Shown: positions 35,696-45,258, counted from the first letter of the stretch. The stretch: 64,000 nt of DNA from Paenibacillus humicola (GCF_028826105.1 NZ_JAQGPL010000001.1:3188501-3252500), one strand, 5' to 3'. Translations and numbers: made by a program. The notes: generated from the sequence alone by a model not told the origin.

Positions 35696-37837
35696 CTATT
35701 CCTGCTGCAGCGCATCGGCCAGCATGGCGGCGTAAAACTTGGCGCCGTCCGTTTGCAGATGAACCCCGTCGCGGGTAAAAAACGCGTCATGGCCCTTGCT
35801 CGCGGCGTACCAGTCGACCAGCTTTACGTTCGGATAATCCGCCGCTGCCGACTTCAGCGACTTATTCACGTCGTCCTGCCATTTGCGGGGGACGCGGGTA
35901 TTGACGAGCAGCACCCGATCGGCGCTTTTCAACGCGTCCAGCAGCTTGACGAGCTGCTTTTTGGCGAACGGCCCGTTCGTTCCAAGCTCGATAATGACGC
36001 GGCTGCCCAGCTTCCCTTCCGCCTTCAGCCTGGTCAGTTCGTCGGCTGCCTGAGTCATTTGCCGCCCGACTTTGGCATCGACGACGATACCGGGAAGCCG
36101 CTTCTCCAGCTGTTTGGATACGCCGAGCAGCACGGAATCGCCGATCGCCGTAACTCCTTCACCCGCTTTGGCCGCAGGCTTGCCTGCGGCGCCGGTACCG
36201 GCCGCGCCTTGGTTCGGCCCGCCGTCTCTGCCTTGCCGGGGCGCACCGGTCCCCGCTTGGGCCGAGCCCGGGCTGGCGCCCGCAGCGCCTGATTGCGCCG
36301 GCGTTGCACCGCTGCCCGGCTGACCGGCACCGCCCGATTGCGCCGGCGTTTCACCGCCGCCCGGCTGGTCGGCTGCGTCCGATTGCGCCGGCAATTCGCC
36401 GCTACCCGGCTGACCGTTCCGGGCTGCCGGCTCACCGGCCGCTTGCTGCCCGTCGCCGGACATGACCGGCGTTTGCGGATTCGAAGCTGCTTGAGCCGGC
36501 GATGTGGAATCCTTGCAAGCCGCGCCGATCAGGCAGATCATCAGCAGGCAGAGCGCGGATGCATAGGTCATTTTTCCTTTCGCTGCGGGACGGGCGCCCC
36601 TCCAGGCGGCCGTCATTCGCCGCCGCAGCCCCTTTAACGCGCCGTTTCGAATCGGGCGTTCAATATACCGGTACGACAGTGCCGCCAGCCCGAAGCTGAC
36701 CGCAATTTGGAGCAGCGAGAGCGGCACATTGACGCCATTTGTGTTGACGGCCGGGCTCGTCGCCACAATCACGGTATAATGCCACAAATAAATGCCGTAA
36801 GAACGTTCGCCGATCCAACGAAGCGGCTTCCACGACATGAACGCGCCAAGCCGGCTTGCCGGATGGGCGATCGCCGCGACGGCTGCGGCCGTACAAACAG
36901 ACAATACTACAAAGCCGCCTCGGTACAGAAAATCGTTATACTCGTCGATCCGCCACATCATCAGCAGCACGGCGAGCAGGCCGGCCGTCCCAACCGCATC
37001 GACCGTCTTACGGACGCCGGCCGAAACGGTACTGCCGAGCCTGCGGCTCGGCCAAACGACGGCAAGAGCCGCGCCGATGAGCAGCCCGAAAGCCCGGGTA
37101 TCCGTTCCGTAATAGACGCGGCTGGGGTCCGAACCGGGCTGGTACAGCCCTGCCATCAGCACAGCCGACCCGGCGGCCAGCAGGACAATTGCCGCCAGCA
37201 GCAGGCCGCGGCGGCGGATGAAGCGGAACCCGGCCAACAGCAGAAACGGCCACAGCAGGTAAAACTGCTCCTCTACCGACAAGGACCACAGGTGGCCGAC
37301 CGGCGATGCCGGACCGAAGCTCTCAAAGTAAGAAACCTGGTGAACAATGAGCCACCAGTTGTTCACGTACAGCAGCGCGGACAACGCATTTTGCATCAGA
37401 GCCGTCAGCCCCGGCTGCTCGAATGCGGCCTCCCAAACCGCGGCCGCCGCAAGAAGGACGACAAGCGCGGGCACGAGCCGGCGAAACCGGCGCACCCAGA
37501 AGCGCTTCAAATCGATCCGCCCGGCCTCCCGCCATTCCGCCGCCAGCAAATCCGTAATCAGGTAGCCCGACAGGACGAAAAAGACAGCCACGCCGAGAAA
37601 TCCACCGGGCGCCCAGCCGTAATTCAGATGATAGAAGATAACGGCCAGCACGGCGAGCGCTCTGAGCCCGTCGAGCCCCGGCATATACCGGCGTTCCGGT
37701 TCCGAAGACGGCTGGTCGGACGCTTGCATCTCCGCCGTTCTCGATTTGGGCAATTGAAATCGCACCGCCTTTGACCAATGGCTGCCCGCACCGAGCGGTT
37801 TCGGCCGGCTTTTGCTGTCTTTGGGGAGGCTGTTCAT
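35696..37837 (-). CDS. OatA-like membrane O-acyltransferase with C-terminal SGNH domain
   Basis: 713 residues. A cytoplasmic N-terminus of about 50 residues leads to an acyltransferase-3 domain with about ten membrane helices (RYMPGLDGLRALAVLAVI, FYHLNYGWAPGGF with the key His, FFVLSGYLIT, SVEEQFYLLWP). A Gly/Ala/Gln/Pro linker (about 440-555) with tandem repeats follows, then an extracytoplasmic SGNH hydrolase-like domain with AIGDSV near residue 562, ELGTNG and the TRDGVHL Asp/His near residue 696. By family knowledge OatA-type proteins O-acetylate peptidoglycan or other wall glycans. The target here is inferred. AGGAAGTG lies upstream of the ATG. Confidence 0.9.
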   Translation of the reverse strand: MNSLPKDSKSRPKPLGAGSHWSKAVRFQLPKSRTAEMQASDQPSSEPERRYMPGLDGLRALAVLAVIFYHLNYGWAPGGFLGVAVFFVLSGYLITDLLAAEWREAGRIDLKRFWVRRFRRLVPALVVLLAAAAVWEAAFEQPGLTALMQNALSALLYVNNWWLIVHQVSYFESFGPASPVGHLWSLSVEEQFYLLWPFLLLAGFRFIRRRGLLLAAIVLLAAGSAVLMAGLYQPGSDPSRVYYGTDTRAFGLLIGAALAVVWPSRRLGSTVSAGVRKTVDAVGTAGLLAVLLMMWRIDEYNDFLYRGGFVVLSVCTAAAVAAIAHPASRLGAFMSWKPLRWIGERSYGIYLWHYTVIVATSPAVNTNGVNVPLSLLQIAVSFGLAALSYRYIERPIRNGALKGLRRRMTAAWRGARPAAKGKMTYASALCLLMICLIGAACKDSTSPAQAASNPQTPVMSGDGQQAAGEPAARNGQPGSGELPAQSDAADQPGGGETPAQSGGAGQPGSGATPAQSGAAGASPGSAQAGTGAPRQGRDGGPNQGAAGTGAAGKPAAKAGEGVTAIGDSVLLGVSKQLEKRLPGIVVDAKVGRQMTQAADELTRLKAEGKLGSRVIIELGTNGPFAKKQLVKLLDALKSADRVLLVNTRVPRKWQDDVNKSLKSAAADYPNVKLVDWYAASKGHDAFFTRDGVHLQTDGAKFYAAMLADALQQE
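36286..36418 (-). repeat. 45-bp coding tandem repeat in the acyltransferase linker
   Basis: Three imperfect units of 45 bp encode 15-residue repeats such as GQPGSGATPAQSGAA and DQPGGGETPAQSGGA. They form part of the flexible linker between the membrane and SGNH domains. Confidence 0.8.
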
Positions 37838-38464
37838 ACTGCTGCACTTCCTATTCCGTTTGAAATGACGCCGTTCATTTCGGCAAAACCAACTTTAGCA
37901 CGCTTCGGAACAAGAAGATTTACAAAAAGGTAACGCCTTCAAGCTTGCGATGATTCGGCGATCAATTTCCTGGGAAAGCGCGAAACTCGACAGTAACGGC
38001 GCCGAATCGACGCCGTACCGCCTCCCGCTCGTTGAAGCCGCTTTGCAGACTGCAGCTTGCCCGGCAGCGGGTCTTTTTGGGAGCGGGACCTGGATGACAG
38101 GCAGTAAACGACAAGCCGCCGTCTATAATTTCGACTCGTCCTGCAAACATCACGTTAAGCCCGAAATCATTCCACCGCCGGTGTGCCGAACCCTTACGCA
38201 GGCCTCCTATCCCCTGATGTATCGAAGTTCACGGCTGCTACGCTGCGCAGATCGTTTATGACCTATACTATTAATGGCATTAATTTTTATCACCTTCGGA
38301 ACCCTTTCCATATCAAATTTATCCATCATTCGTTCGATTTTTTCCATGGCGGACCGCACTTAAATATAAGAAAGTATAAGTTGCCTATTGGACTTCTTCT
38401 CATTTGGACGTCTGCCTGCCCGCCCGGAAGGGGCGGAATGATACAGGACAAGGAGGATTTGACA
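37838..38464. other. 627-base gap without a recognisable gene
   Basis: The stretch lies between the divergently transcribed acyltransferase and sugar isomerase genes. It changes from GC-rich to AT-rich near 38260, and TATACT at about 38263 could be part of a promoter. I see no ribosome-site-supported frame, RNA gene or repeat in it. Confidence 0.5.
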
Positions 38465-39265
38465 ATGAAATTGAAACTGATTAAAGCGCTGTGGGGCATG
38501 AACGGCTCGCTCGAGAGCCAGTTCGAACGAATTGCCGCAGCGGGCTACGACGGGGTTGAAGCGCCGCTGCCTGCGGCGGAGGATGAGCAGCGTTTCCGCG
38601 ACCTGCTGCGGTCGTACGGCTTCGATTATATCGCGATGGTGTTCACGGCCGGCGATGAACACTTAGACTCCTTCGAACGGCAGGTCAATCGGGCGGCGGA
38701 TTTTCGGCCGCTCAGCATTACCTCGCACAGCGTATCAGACAGCATGCCTGTCGAGGAGCAGGTCGCTTTTTTCCGCAAAGCGGCGGAAATCGAACGCGGG
38801 CTCGGCATTCCGGTCGGCCATGAGACGCATCGCGGACGAGCCTTATTCAATCCGTGGGATACGTCCCGCGTCCTGCGCGAGGTTCCGGGAATGAAGCTGA
38901 CGGCGGATTTCAGCCATTGGTGCTGCGTCTGCGAATCGACGCTGGACAACCAGGAGGCGCATTTGGAGGCGGCGTTCCCGCGCGTCCTTCACATTCATGG
39001 CCGGGTCGGTTATGCCGAAGGGCCGCAGGTGCCGGACCCGCGCGCCCCCGAATATTCCCGCGAGCTCAGCCGCCATCTCGGCTGGTGGGACCGGATCGTG
39101 GAGGAGAAACGGAAGGCCGGCGCCGAATTCGTCACCTTCACGCCCGAATTCGGGCCGCCGGGCTATTTGCACACGCTGCCGTTTACGAACCAGCCCGTCG
39201 CCGATTTATGGGACGTCTGCCTCTGGATGGCGCAAACATTTAAAGCCCGCTTCGAAGGAAAATAA
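38465..39265 (+). CDS. TIM-barrel sugar phosphate isomerase/epimerase
   Basis: 266 residues from ATG 38465 with AAGGAGG 7-8 bases upstream. The xylose-isomerase-like AP-endonuclease 2 fold shows in AAAGYDGVEAPLP, VGHETHRGRALF, LTADFSHWCCVCEST, HIHGRVGYAEGPQVPDP and TFTPEFGPPGYLHT. The Glu/Asp/His/Glu metal ligands of the family are present. It probably handles a sugar or inositol derivative. The convergent gene at 39319-40188 has the same fold, and an AraC regulator lies beyond it, so the group may be a carbohydrate catabolic island. Confidence 0.88.
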   Translation: MKLKLIKALWGMNGSLESQFERIAAAGYDGVEAPLPAAEDEQRFRDLLRSYGFDYIAMVFTAGDEHLDSFERQVNRAADFRPLSITSHSVSDSMPVEEQVAFFRKAAEIERGLGIPVGHETHRGRALFNPWDTSRVLREVPGMKLTADFSHWCCVCESTLDNQEAHLEAAFPRVLHIHGRVGYAEGPQVPDPRAPEYSRELSRHLGWWDRIVEEKRKAGAEFVTFTPEFGPPGYLHTLPFTNQPVADLWDVCLWMAQTFKARFEGK

Positions 39266-39314
39266 AAAACGGCCGTCTGCGCAATCGTCGATCGATTGGC
39301 GGACGGCCGTTTTG
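39264..39314. terminator. Bidirectional terminator between the two isomerase genes
   Basis: AAAACGGCCGTC at 39267-39278 pairs with GACGGCCGTTTT at 39302-39313, and an inner helix CAATCG/CGATTG extends the stem. A and T flanks suit both directions. Confidence 0.85.
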
Positions 39315-39318
39315 CCGC

Positions 39319-40188
39319 TCAGCGGAAATGACGGGCCAGATGCTCGGCGGCGGCAATGATGCCTTGTCGCTCCGCCTCGAGCGAGCCCCAGTAATCGTGA
39401 TCCTCCAGTTCGATGCTGACTGCGCCGTCGTAGCCAAGCCGGCTCAGCCCTGCCGATACCTTGCCCCAGTCCACGTCGCCGCGCCCGGGAACCGTGTACC
39501 GCCAGGAGCCTTCCGAAAAAGCGTATTTCTCGCCGAACGTCGCGGGCAGCACGCCGACAGCGTACAGCTCCTCTTCCATCACCGACGTATCTTTGCCGTG
39601 GCAGTGGTTCACGCGCTCGCCGAATTCGTCCAGGGCGCGCATATAATCAATGCCTAGCCGCACCAGATGGGACGGGTCGTAGTTGAGACCGAAGTGCTTG
39701 GACGGAACCGCTTCGAACATCGCGCGCCACATTTCGGGCGTGCAGCCGAGCGTCGGGTAATGCGGCGCCGGACCCGGCCATCCTTCGATGGCGATGTAAA
39801 CGCCGCAGCTTTCCGCATGCCGGACGACGTCCGGGAACGATTCCTTCCAGATGGCGAACCCTTCCTTGCGCGGCAGCGCGGGGTCCTCGGGTACGAGACA
39901 CATGAACATGACGCTCCCGCCCTGCTGCGACATCGCGGTCATCTGCTCCTTGATGGAGGCGGCCGCTTCGGCGCGGCGCCTTTCGTCACGGCTCAGCAGA
40001 CGGCCTACGCCCGCCGCGTCGACGGATCCGATCCCGATGCCGGCCTTTGCGCACGCCTCCTTCACCTCGGGATTAAGCCGCGGCACGTCGAGAACGTCGA
40101 GTCCGGCTTCCTTCGCCCATACCGCTGCCTTTTCGATCCCTTCCGCGCCGATCTTCGGCGGAATTCGCATGCCAAGTTTAACACTCAT
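39319..40188 (-). CDS. TIM-barrel sugar phosphate isomerase/epimerase
   Basis: 289 residues from ATG 40188 (MSVKLGMRIPPK) with AAAGGAG 10 bases upstream. Family features are VYIAIEGWPGP, FGLNYDPSHLVRLG, VNHCHGKDT, PGRGDVDWGKV and VSIELEDHDY, which supply the metal-binding Glu, Asp, His and Glu. The sequence is closest in style to Paenibacillus proteins that accompany oxidoreductases of sugar catabolism. Exact substrate unknown. The AraC gene lies upstream on the same strand with a 277-base gap. Confidence 0.88.
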   Translation of the reverse strand: MSVKLGMRIPPKIGAEGIEKAAVWAKEAGLDVLDVPRLNPEVKEACAKAGIGIGSVDAAGVGRLLSRDERRRAEAAASIKEQMTAMSQQGGSVMFMCLVPEDPALPRKEGFAIWKESFPDVVRHAESCGVYIAIEGWPGPAPHYPTLGCTPEMWRAMFEAVPSKHFGLNYDPSHLVRLGIDYMRALDEFGERVNHCHGKDTSVMEEELYAVGVLPATFGEKYAFSEGSWRYTVPGRGDVDWGKVSAGLSRLGYDGAVSIELEDHDYWGSLEAERQGIIAAAEHLARHFR

Positions 40189-40465
40189 CGTATTGGCTCT
40201 CCTTTCGTTGCGGCGCCAAGCAGGCTGCAGCCCGCGGCCCGGGACACCTTTTCCTTTGACGGCCTTCAAGCGCGAACTCGCCGGAGACGAGAACGCTTGC
40301 TGCCCTTCGTTTCTTCCTCCCGGTAACGATCACGCTTGCTGCCCATCGGTTCTTCCTCACTTAGGTCTGCAAATCGATGCGCTTCACCATTTCAACGATT
40401 AAGACGGCTTTTGCAGTCAGGCAATCGCGTTCTTTCCCACCATAGCAAACGGCGAGCGGGACCCG

Positions 40466-41362
40466 TTACTGCCTCGTTGATGAAAATGGGCCGGCCGTTT
40501 TGCTGAGATTGACTTTATCGGCACCGCCGGCGGACATCCGCATCATGCTTCGCCGGAACTGCTCCGGGCCGACGCCTTCGTGCTCCTTAAACACGCGGCT
40601 GAAATGCGAAACGTTCTTGAAGCCGGTCTGGAAGCAGACATCCGTCACCGTCTTGTCCGGCTGGAGCAGGAAGTCGATTTTCGCCTGATTGACCCGCCTC
40701 CGGTACAAATAGTGAAAAATCGTCGTGCCGGTCCATTTCTTGAATGTCCGGGCGAGATAATGACGGTTCAGGTGGAGGCTGTTTTCCAGCCTTTCGAGCG
40801 TGACGTCCTCGCGGAAATGCTCCTCCAGGTACGACAGGACATCGCGAACGTGCGGCTGCTGCCGCTCCTCGCGGTTCTGTCTGACGGGCTCCCGCAGCAC
40901 ATCGCAGATGAATAACAACACATCGAGAAAAGCAAGCCGGAACCGGTCATAGGCGGCGGCCCCCTCCCTGCCGTACAGCCCGTTCATTTTGGCCAGCAGC
41001 TCCTCCATCTCCTTCTGCTGACCGCTTTGCAGACGGACCGCATGGTTGCACAGCTTTTCGAACGGCTCCAGCACGTGAACCTCGAACAGCTGCCGGGACG
41101 CCGTGCGGACGTACGCCGGATCGAAATTAATGAGCGAGCGGACGTACGGGTGCTCGCCCAAGCTGCTTGGCGAATGCGGGGTTAGCCCGTGCATAATGAT
41201 AAGCGTTCCCGGCTGAAGGGCATGGATTTGATCCCCGATCAGATAATCGCCCTGCCCTTCGTGGAAATAAAAAATTTCGAAATGATCGTGCGACTGCAGC
41301 CACAGCGCCTTGGCCGGCGAGCTCTTGCGGTATTCGTAACGAAGCATGAACGGAGCGGTCAT
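40466..41362 (-). CDS. AraC-family transcriptional regulator
   Basis: 298 residues from ATG 41362 with GGAGG 5 bases upstream; the open frame extends further upstream but has no ribosome site there. The N-terminal cupin has SHDHFEIFYFHEGQGDYLIG and HGLTPHSP. The C-terminal double helix-turn-helix (about 180-280) has NRHYLARTFKKWTG and VCFQTGFKNVSHFSRVFK. It probably senses a sugar and controls the neighbouring isomerase gene (inference from position). Confidence 0.92.
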   Translation of the reverse strand: MTAPFMLRYEYRKSSPAKALWLQSHDHFEIFYFHEGQGDYLIGDQIHALQPGTLIIMHGLTPHSPSSLGEHPYVRSLINFDPAYVRTASRQLFEVHVLEPFEKLCNHAVRLQSGQQKEMEELLAKMNGLYGREGAAAYDRFRLAFLDVLLFICDVLREPVRQNREERQQPHVRDVLSYLEEHFREDVTLERLENSLHLNRHYLARTFKKWTGTTIFHYLYRRRVNQAKIDFLLQPDKTVTDVCFQTGFKNVSHFSRVFKEHEGVGPEQFRRSMMRMSAGGADKVNLSKTAGPFSSTRQ

Positions 41363-41553
41363 CGCAGCCTCCTGCACCTGCAAGGTCAAAGAGCGGCCTT
41401 GGAAATCGTCTCTTGTTCCTTTTCGAAAACGGCATGGCAAAGTCCTGCGTATTCCGGCGAACATCAATAAAAATAATCCCGCATGTTCATCAGCTACCTG
41501 CGGGAGCCGGGCTATGACTCGCATTCGCGCCTTCCATTCCTTTTTCGAGGCCC

Positions 41554-41588
41554 AAAAAAAGAAAAAAGATGGCCCTGAGTGCCATCTT
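41554..41588 (-). terminator. Terminator of the modAB operon
   Basis: AAGATGGC at 41566-41573 pairs with GCCATCTT at 41581-41588, followed on the reverse strand by a long T-rich run, 38 bases after the modB stop. Confidence 0.85.
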
Positions 41589-41625
41589 GAAATCTGCCGC
41601 CGCGGATGAATCGCCAATGAGCCGT

Positions 41626-42285
41626 TTACGACTTGCGGCCGGTGACCAGCAGCAGCAGAAACGAAATGACGATGATCGAACCCGTCCAAGCCCAGGCCAT
41701 CGTCGTATTCCCCGCATCGACCGCGATATAAATCGCCGTCGGAATCGTTTGCGTCTTGCCCGGGATGTTGCCGGCTATCATCAGGGTGGCGCCGAATTCG
41801 CCGAGGCCGCGCGCAAAGCCGAGAATATACGCGGTCAGGAGCGGCCGGTAGGTCAGCGGAAGGGTAACATGCCGGAACACCTGCCATTCGCCGGCCCCGA
41901 TGGACCGCGCCGCGTCCTCCAGATTTCGGTCGACCGAAGCGAAGCCGGTCTTCATCGTCTGGTAGACGAGCGGAAAAGCGACCACGCACGAGGCGACGGC
42001 TGCCGCCCACCAGGTAAACACGATCGGCGCGGAAAACAGCCACTCAATGAAACGCCCGGCCCAGCTTCGCCGGCCAAGCAGCACGAGGAGCAGAAAGCCG
42101 ACGACGGACGGCGGCAGCAAAAGCGGCAGCATCAGCGCCGTTTCCACCAGCAGCTTTCCTCGGAATGCCCGGCGAGACAACAGCCAGGCAATGCCCGTTC
42201 CCGCGACAAGCGCCGCGATGCTCGACAGTAAGCCGATTTGGAGCGACAGCCGGACCGGGGACCAAAAATCGTTCCAGTTCATCAT
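41626..42285 (-). CDS. modB: Molybdate ABC transporter permease ModB
   Basis: 219 residues with five or six membrane helices. The permease EAA-like loop is in RSIGAGEWQVFRHVTLPLTYRP, and GFARGLGEFGATLMIAGNIPGKTQTIP is characteristic of ModB/CysT-type permeases. It starts 12 bases after modA, so the two are one operon. No modC ATPase gene is in the window, so the transporter needs one from elsewhere. Confidence 0.95.
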   Translation of the reverse strand: MMNWNDFWSPVRLSLQIGLLSSIAALVAGTGIAWLLSRRAFRGKLLVETALMLPLLLPPSVVGFLLLVLLGRRSWAGRFIEWLFSAPIVFTWWAAAVASCVVAFPLVYQTMKTGFASVDRNLEDAARSIGAGEWQVFRHVTLPLTYRPLLTAYILGFARGLGEFGATLMIAGNIPGKTQTIPTAIYIAVDAGNTTMAWAWTGSIIVISFLLLLVTGRKS

Positions 42286-42297
42286 TGTAGACGCCGG

Positions 42298-43200
42298 TTA
42301 CTTCGGAATCGAAAAGCCGTATTTGACGAATACGTTTAGAGCGTCATCCGACTGGAGATACGAGTAGAAATCTTCGGCTTCCTTGCTGTGCTTCGTCGCT
42401 TTGACGATCCCGGCCGGGTACTCGATCGGCGAGTAGCTTTTCGGATCGACGGAAAAGGCGACCTTCACCTTCTTAGATGTCAAAGCGTCCGTCCTGTACA
42501 CGAAGCCGGCGTCGGCATTCCCCGTTTCGACGTACTGCAGCACCTGCCGGACGTCTTTGCCTTGAACGGTTTTCTTCTGCAGCGTTTCCCACAGCTTGGC
42601 GCTGATCAGCGACTCCTCGGCATAATTGCCTGCTGGGACGCTCTCCGGGATGCCGATCGCGATCTTCCGCACACTCGCCTTCGTCAAATCCGCTTCGTTT
42701 GCGATCGCCGCAGCCCCATCGGCCGGCACGACGACGACCAGCTCGTTGTTCAGCAAGTTCGTTTCATGGTTCGTATCGATGAGCTGCTTGTCCACCAGCG
42801 ACTTCATGTTTTTCGTTGCGGCCGAAAGGAACAGGTCCGCCGGCGCTCCTTGTTCGATCTGCTGCTGCAGGGCGCCGGACGCGCCGAAATTAAAGTTGAT
42901 ACGGATACCGGCATGAGAGGCCTCGTAGGCCGTTTTGATTTCATTGAGCGCATCGGTCAAGCTGGCCGCGGCCGAAACGGTCAGCTCCACCGTTTCCGCG
43001 GGTTTCCCGTTTGTCTCGTTCGTGCCCGCGCCATTCGATGATGGCCCGCCCGCCGCGATTGAGCCTTGCGCTTTCCCCGCTCCGCCGGCATTCCCGGTTA
43101 GCGCGCCGCCCCCCGTATTGCTCGCTCCGCAGCCTGCGAACGCGAGAGCTGCGGCGATAAACGCGATCAATAAGATACTGCCTTTTGCACGTTTAAACAT
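42298..43200 (-). CDS. modA: Molybdate-binding lipoprotein ModA
   Basis: 300 residues. A lipoprotein signal ends in LAFAGC (Cys near residue 24), followed by a Gly/Ala/Asn linker. The ModA domain starts near residue 70 with ELTVSAAASLTDALNEI and contains INFNFGASGALQQQIEQGAPADLFLSA split across strands; GASGALQQQIEQG is its oxyanion-binding Ser region. ELVVVVP and NADAGFVYRTDAL follow. GGAGGGGA lies upstream of the ATG. The 392 bases further upstream are AT-rich (43311-43400) and probably hold the promoter. Confidence 0.95.
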   Translation of the reverse strand: MFKRAKGSILLIAFIAAALAFAGCGASNTGGGALTGNAGGAGKAQGSIAAGGPSSNGAGTNETNGKPAETVELTVSAAASLTDALNEIKTAYEASHAGIRINFNFGASGALQQQIEQGAPADLFLSAATKNMKSLVDKQLIDTNHETNLLNNELVVVVPADGAAAIANEADLTKASVRKIAIGIPESVPAGNYAEESLISAKLWETLQKKTVQGKDVRQVLQYVETGNADAGFVYRTDALTSKKVKVAFSVDPKSYSPIEYPAGIVKATKHSKEAEDFYSYLQSDDALNVFVKYGFSIPK

Positions 43201-43592
43201 GAGTTCCCCTCCGAATTTCCGGTTAGATCGCTTTGCTTTCGCTAAACGGCGCAGACGGCATCAGTCGGCTGCCTGTTTTCAACTGTGCGTAGCCATACGA
43301 CACCGACAGCTTAGCTCCTCTAATTCTAGTCTAATTATATCTAAATATAACTACTTCATATAATATATATCTTTCAATCCTATAATTCAATCTAAACGAA
43401 CGGGTATGAGAAATGATGGTTCAGCGCGGACAAACCATATCACCCGGCAAAAACCGGCACCTCTTTCCGCAACTGACACAGCACCGGAGAAGCTGTCGAG
43501 ATATGATAAATAAGGCTAATTTTGGCGGCAAGGAAGATATAATGGGAATGGAACCGGGTTTTAACTCGCGAGATAAAAAAGGAGGCGACGGC

Positions 43593-43976
43593 ATGGCATT
43601 TTCGTTTGCCGGGATCGACCATGTTCAATTGGCGGGGCCTGAAGGCTGAGAGGCGAGAGCCAGAGCGTTTTACAGGGAGCTGCATGGGCGGGCGGAAATC
43701 CCAAAGCCCGAACCGCTGCGGGGACGCGGCGGCGTCTGGTTCCGGTGCGGCGCCCACGAGGTTCACATCGGGGTGCAAAAGAATTTCGTGCCCGCCGTTA
43801 AAGCACATCCGGCCTTTCGCGTCCGGGGTTTAAACGCGCTTCGGGAGCATTTGGCGGACAGCGGCATCGCTGTCCGGGACGATGACGCCAGGGCCGACGA
43901 AGGCATCGGCCGGTTCTATGCGGATGACCCGTTCGGCAACCGCCTGGAGTTTATGGAGGCGAGTCCGGACGAATAG
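43593..43976 (+). pseudogene. VOC-family (glyoxalase-like) gene with an in-frame TGA
   Basis: From ATG 43593 (AGGAGG upstream) the frame gives GIDHVQLAGPEG, a TGA at 43647-43649 (codon 19), then continues without another stop to 43976 as EARARAFYRELHG, LRGRGGVWFRCG, VHIGVQKNFV and DDPFGNRLEFME, an otherwise full-length VOC/bleomycin-resistance-like domain of 127 residues. A single base change at codon 19 would restore the gene. The choice is between recent pseudogene, sequence error and readthrough; the first two are more likely. Confidence 0.8.
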
Positions 43977-44118
43977 CCGATGTTTGGCAAACCGTCCGGA
44001 CTGGAAATCGGGAAAGCCGGGCCCATTCGGAAAATTAACCGGTTGAAACGGCAAAAGGACCGTACTCGCATCACAAGCCGTTTAGCCCGGAAGCGGCCGA
44101 TCGCAGGTGCATAAGTCA

Positions 44119-44151
44119 AACAGACCGGCCGGAAACTCCGGCCGATCTGTT
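44119..44151. terminator. Hairpin between the VOC gene and the TVP38 gene
   Basis: A 15-base arm (44119-44133) pairs with 44137-44151 with one G-T pair. T residues are sparse on either side, so termination strength is uncertain. Confidence 0.6.
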
Positions 44152-44225
44152 AGCCTGGGCGGACATCAGATCGCGGCAGGCAGGTCCCATCTACGCAAAG
44201 CAGGTTCATTTTCCGCCTCAAGCCT

Positions 44226-44834
44226 TTAATTACGAGCCCATACCCGGTACGTTCCGTATACGGCCAGCAGAAAGCAGGCGTATACGCCGGCAACGGCCAG
44301 AGACGAATGCCAGTTCGCCGCAAGGTGCCGCCCGATGAACGCGAAAACGAGCATTCCCGGCAGCTTGCCGAGCGCCGACGCCGCAGCGTACGCGGGAAAC
44401 GGCACTCCGGCGACCGCCGCGTAAATATTGACCGCATCCTGCGGAAGCACCGGAGTCAGGCGGGACAGCAGCACGAATCCGAACGGATGCCGCTCGATCC
44501 ACGACGTCCACCGTTCGAAGCCTTTGTGCCGTTCGATATAAGCCTTTCCCTTCAGGCGCAGAGCGGAACGGAACAGCCCGTACATCGCGACCGCGGCCAC
44601 CCATGCTCCGGCCCAGCTGATCAGTGCGCCCGCCAGCGCGCCGTACATGCGGCCCATCAGCCCGATCACGAGACCGTACGGCACGACCGGGACAAAAGCC
44701 AGCAGCGTGACGGCCGGCAGCGACATATAGAGGGGAGCCTGTCCGCTCCTCATCCATTCCAGCACGTCGTGCCTGTAATGCCAGACAACCGAGAGCAAAG
44801 CCATATACAGCAGCAGAAGCAGCCAGCGTCTCAT
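44226..44834 (-). CDS. TVP38/TMEM64 (VTT domain) membrane protein
   Basis: 202 residues with about five membrane segments. The VTT domain shows in FVPVVPYGLVIGLMGRMYGALAGALISW split over two helices, SRLTPVLPQDAVNIYAAVAG and GKLPGMLVFAFIG. By family knowledge these proteins are related to DedA lipid scramblases. Function here unknown. GAGGAGGGGG precedes the ATG. Confidence 0.9.
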   Translation of the reverse strand: MRRWLLLLLYMALLSVVWHYRHDVLEWMRSGQAPLYMSLPAVTLLAFVPVVPYGLVIGLMGRMYGALAGALISWAGAWVAAVAMYGLFRSALRLKGKAYIERHKGFERWTSWIERHPFGFVLLSRLTPVLPQDAVNIYAAVAGVPFPAYAAASALGKLPGMLVFAFIGRHLAANWHSSLAVAGVYACFLLAVYGTYRVWARN

Positions 44835-44875
44835 CCTTTTCCCCCTCCTCCTGTCCGCGATTGCAGCGCATACGA

Positions 44876-44913
44876 AACAAGAAGGAGCCCCCTATTCGGG
44901 AAGCTCCTTCTTC
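44876..44913 (-). terminator. Terminator overlapping the end of tatA
   Basis: GAAGGAGC at 44881-44888 pairs with GCTCCTTC at 44903-44910 and is followed on the reverse strand by TTGTTT. The upstream arm includes the last tatA codons. Confidence 0.7.
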
Positions 44914-45137
44914 GACTCGGTCGGCTGAACGGCTTCGATCGGCTCTGGAGCGGCGGCGCTCCGCGGGCCGGGCTCGGGACGGCGCTCGCCTTCGCTCATC
45001 AATTCACTGGCACCTTTGCGGAATTCGCGCAAGGTCCGCCCGAACGCATTGCCGAGCTCCGGCAGCTTTTTCGGTCCGAACAGCAGCAGCGCGACGACAA
45101 TCAATAAAATGAAACCGGGCAATCCGATATCCGACAT
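44892..45137 (-). CDS. tatA: Twin-arginine translocase subunit TatA
   Basis: 81 residues from ATG 45137 with GGAGGT upstream. One membrane helix (IGLPGFILLIVVALLLF) is followed by the FGPKKLPELGNAFG hinge and amphipathic helix, then a charged Pro/Glu-rich tail. It forms the pore part of the Tat pathway for folded proteins. No tatC is in the window. It stands alone. Confidence 0.95.
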   Translation of the reverse strand: MSDIGLPGFILLIVVALLLFGPKKLPELGNAFGRTLREFRKGASELMSEGERRPEPGPRSAAAPEPIEAVQPTESKKELPE

Positions 45138-45258
45138 CGATTCTACCTCCGGCAGCTTTTTGTTTCCATCATAGCACAACGCCGTCCGGTTTGAATCCGG
45201 CTCTTCATGAACATTTCATGTCGAAAAGATGAAGCCGTCCTTCGAAATGACCCGCGGG

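Noticed and set aside
37950..38261. Open frame of 103 codons in the large gap
   Set aside because: No ribosome site, no domain and mixed composition.
40260..40345. Imperfect direct repeat around CGCTTGCTGCCC
   Set aside because: Two copies of about 30 bases with several mismatches between two genes; too weak to call an element.
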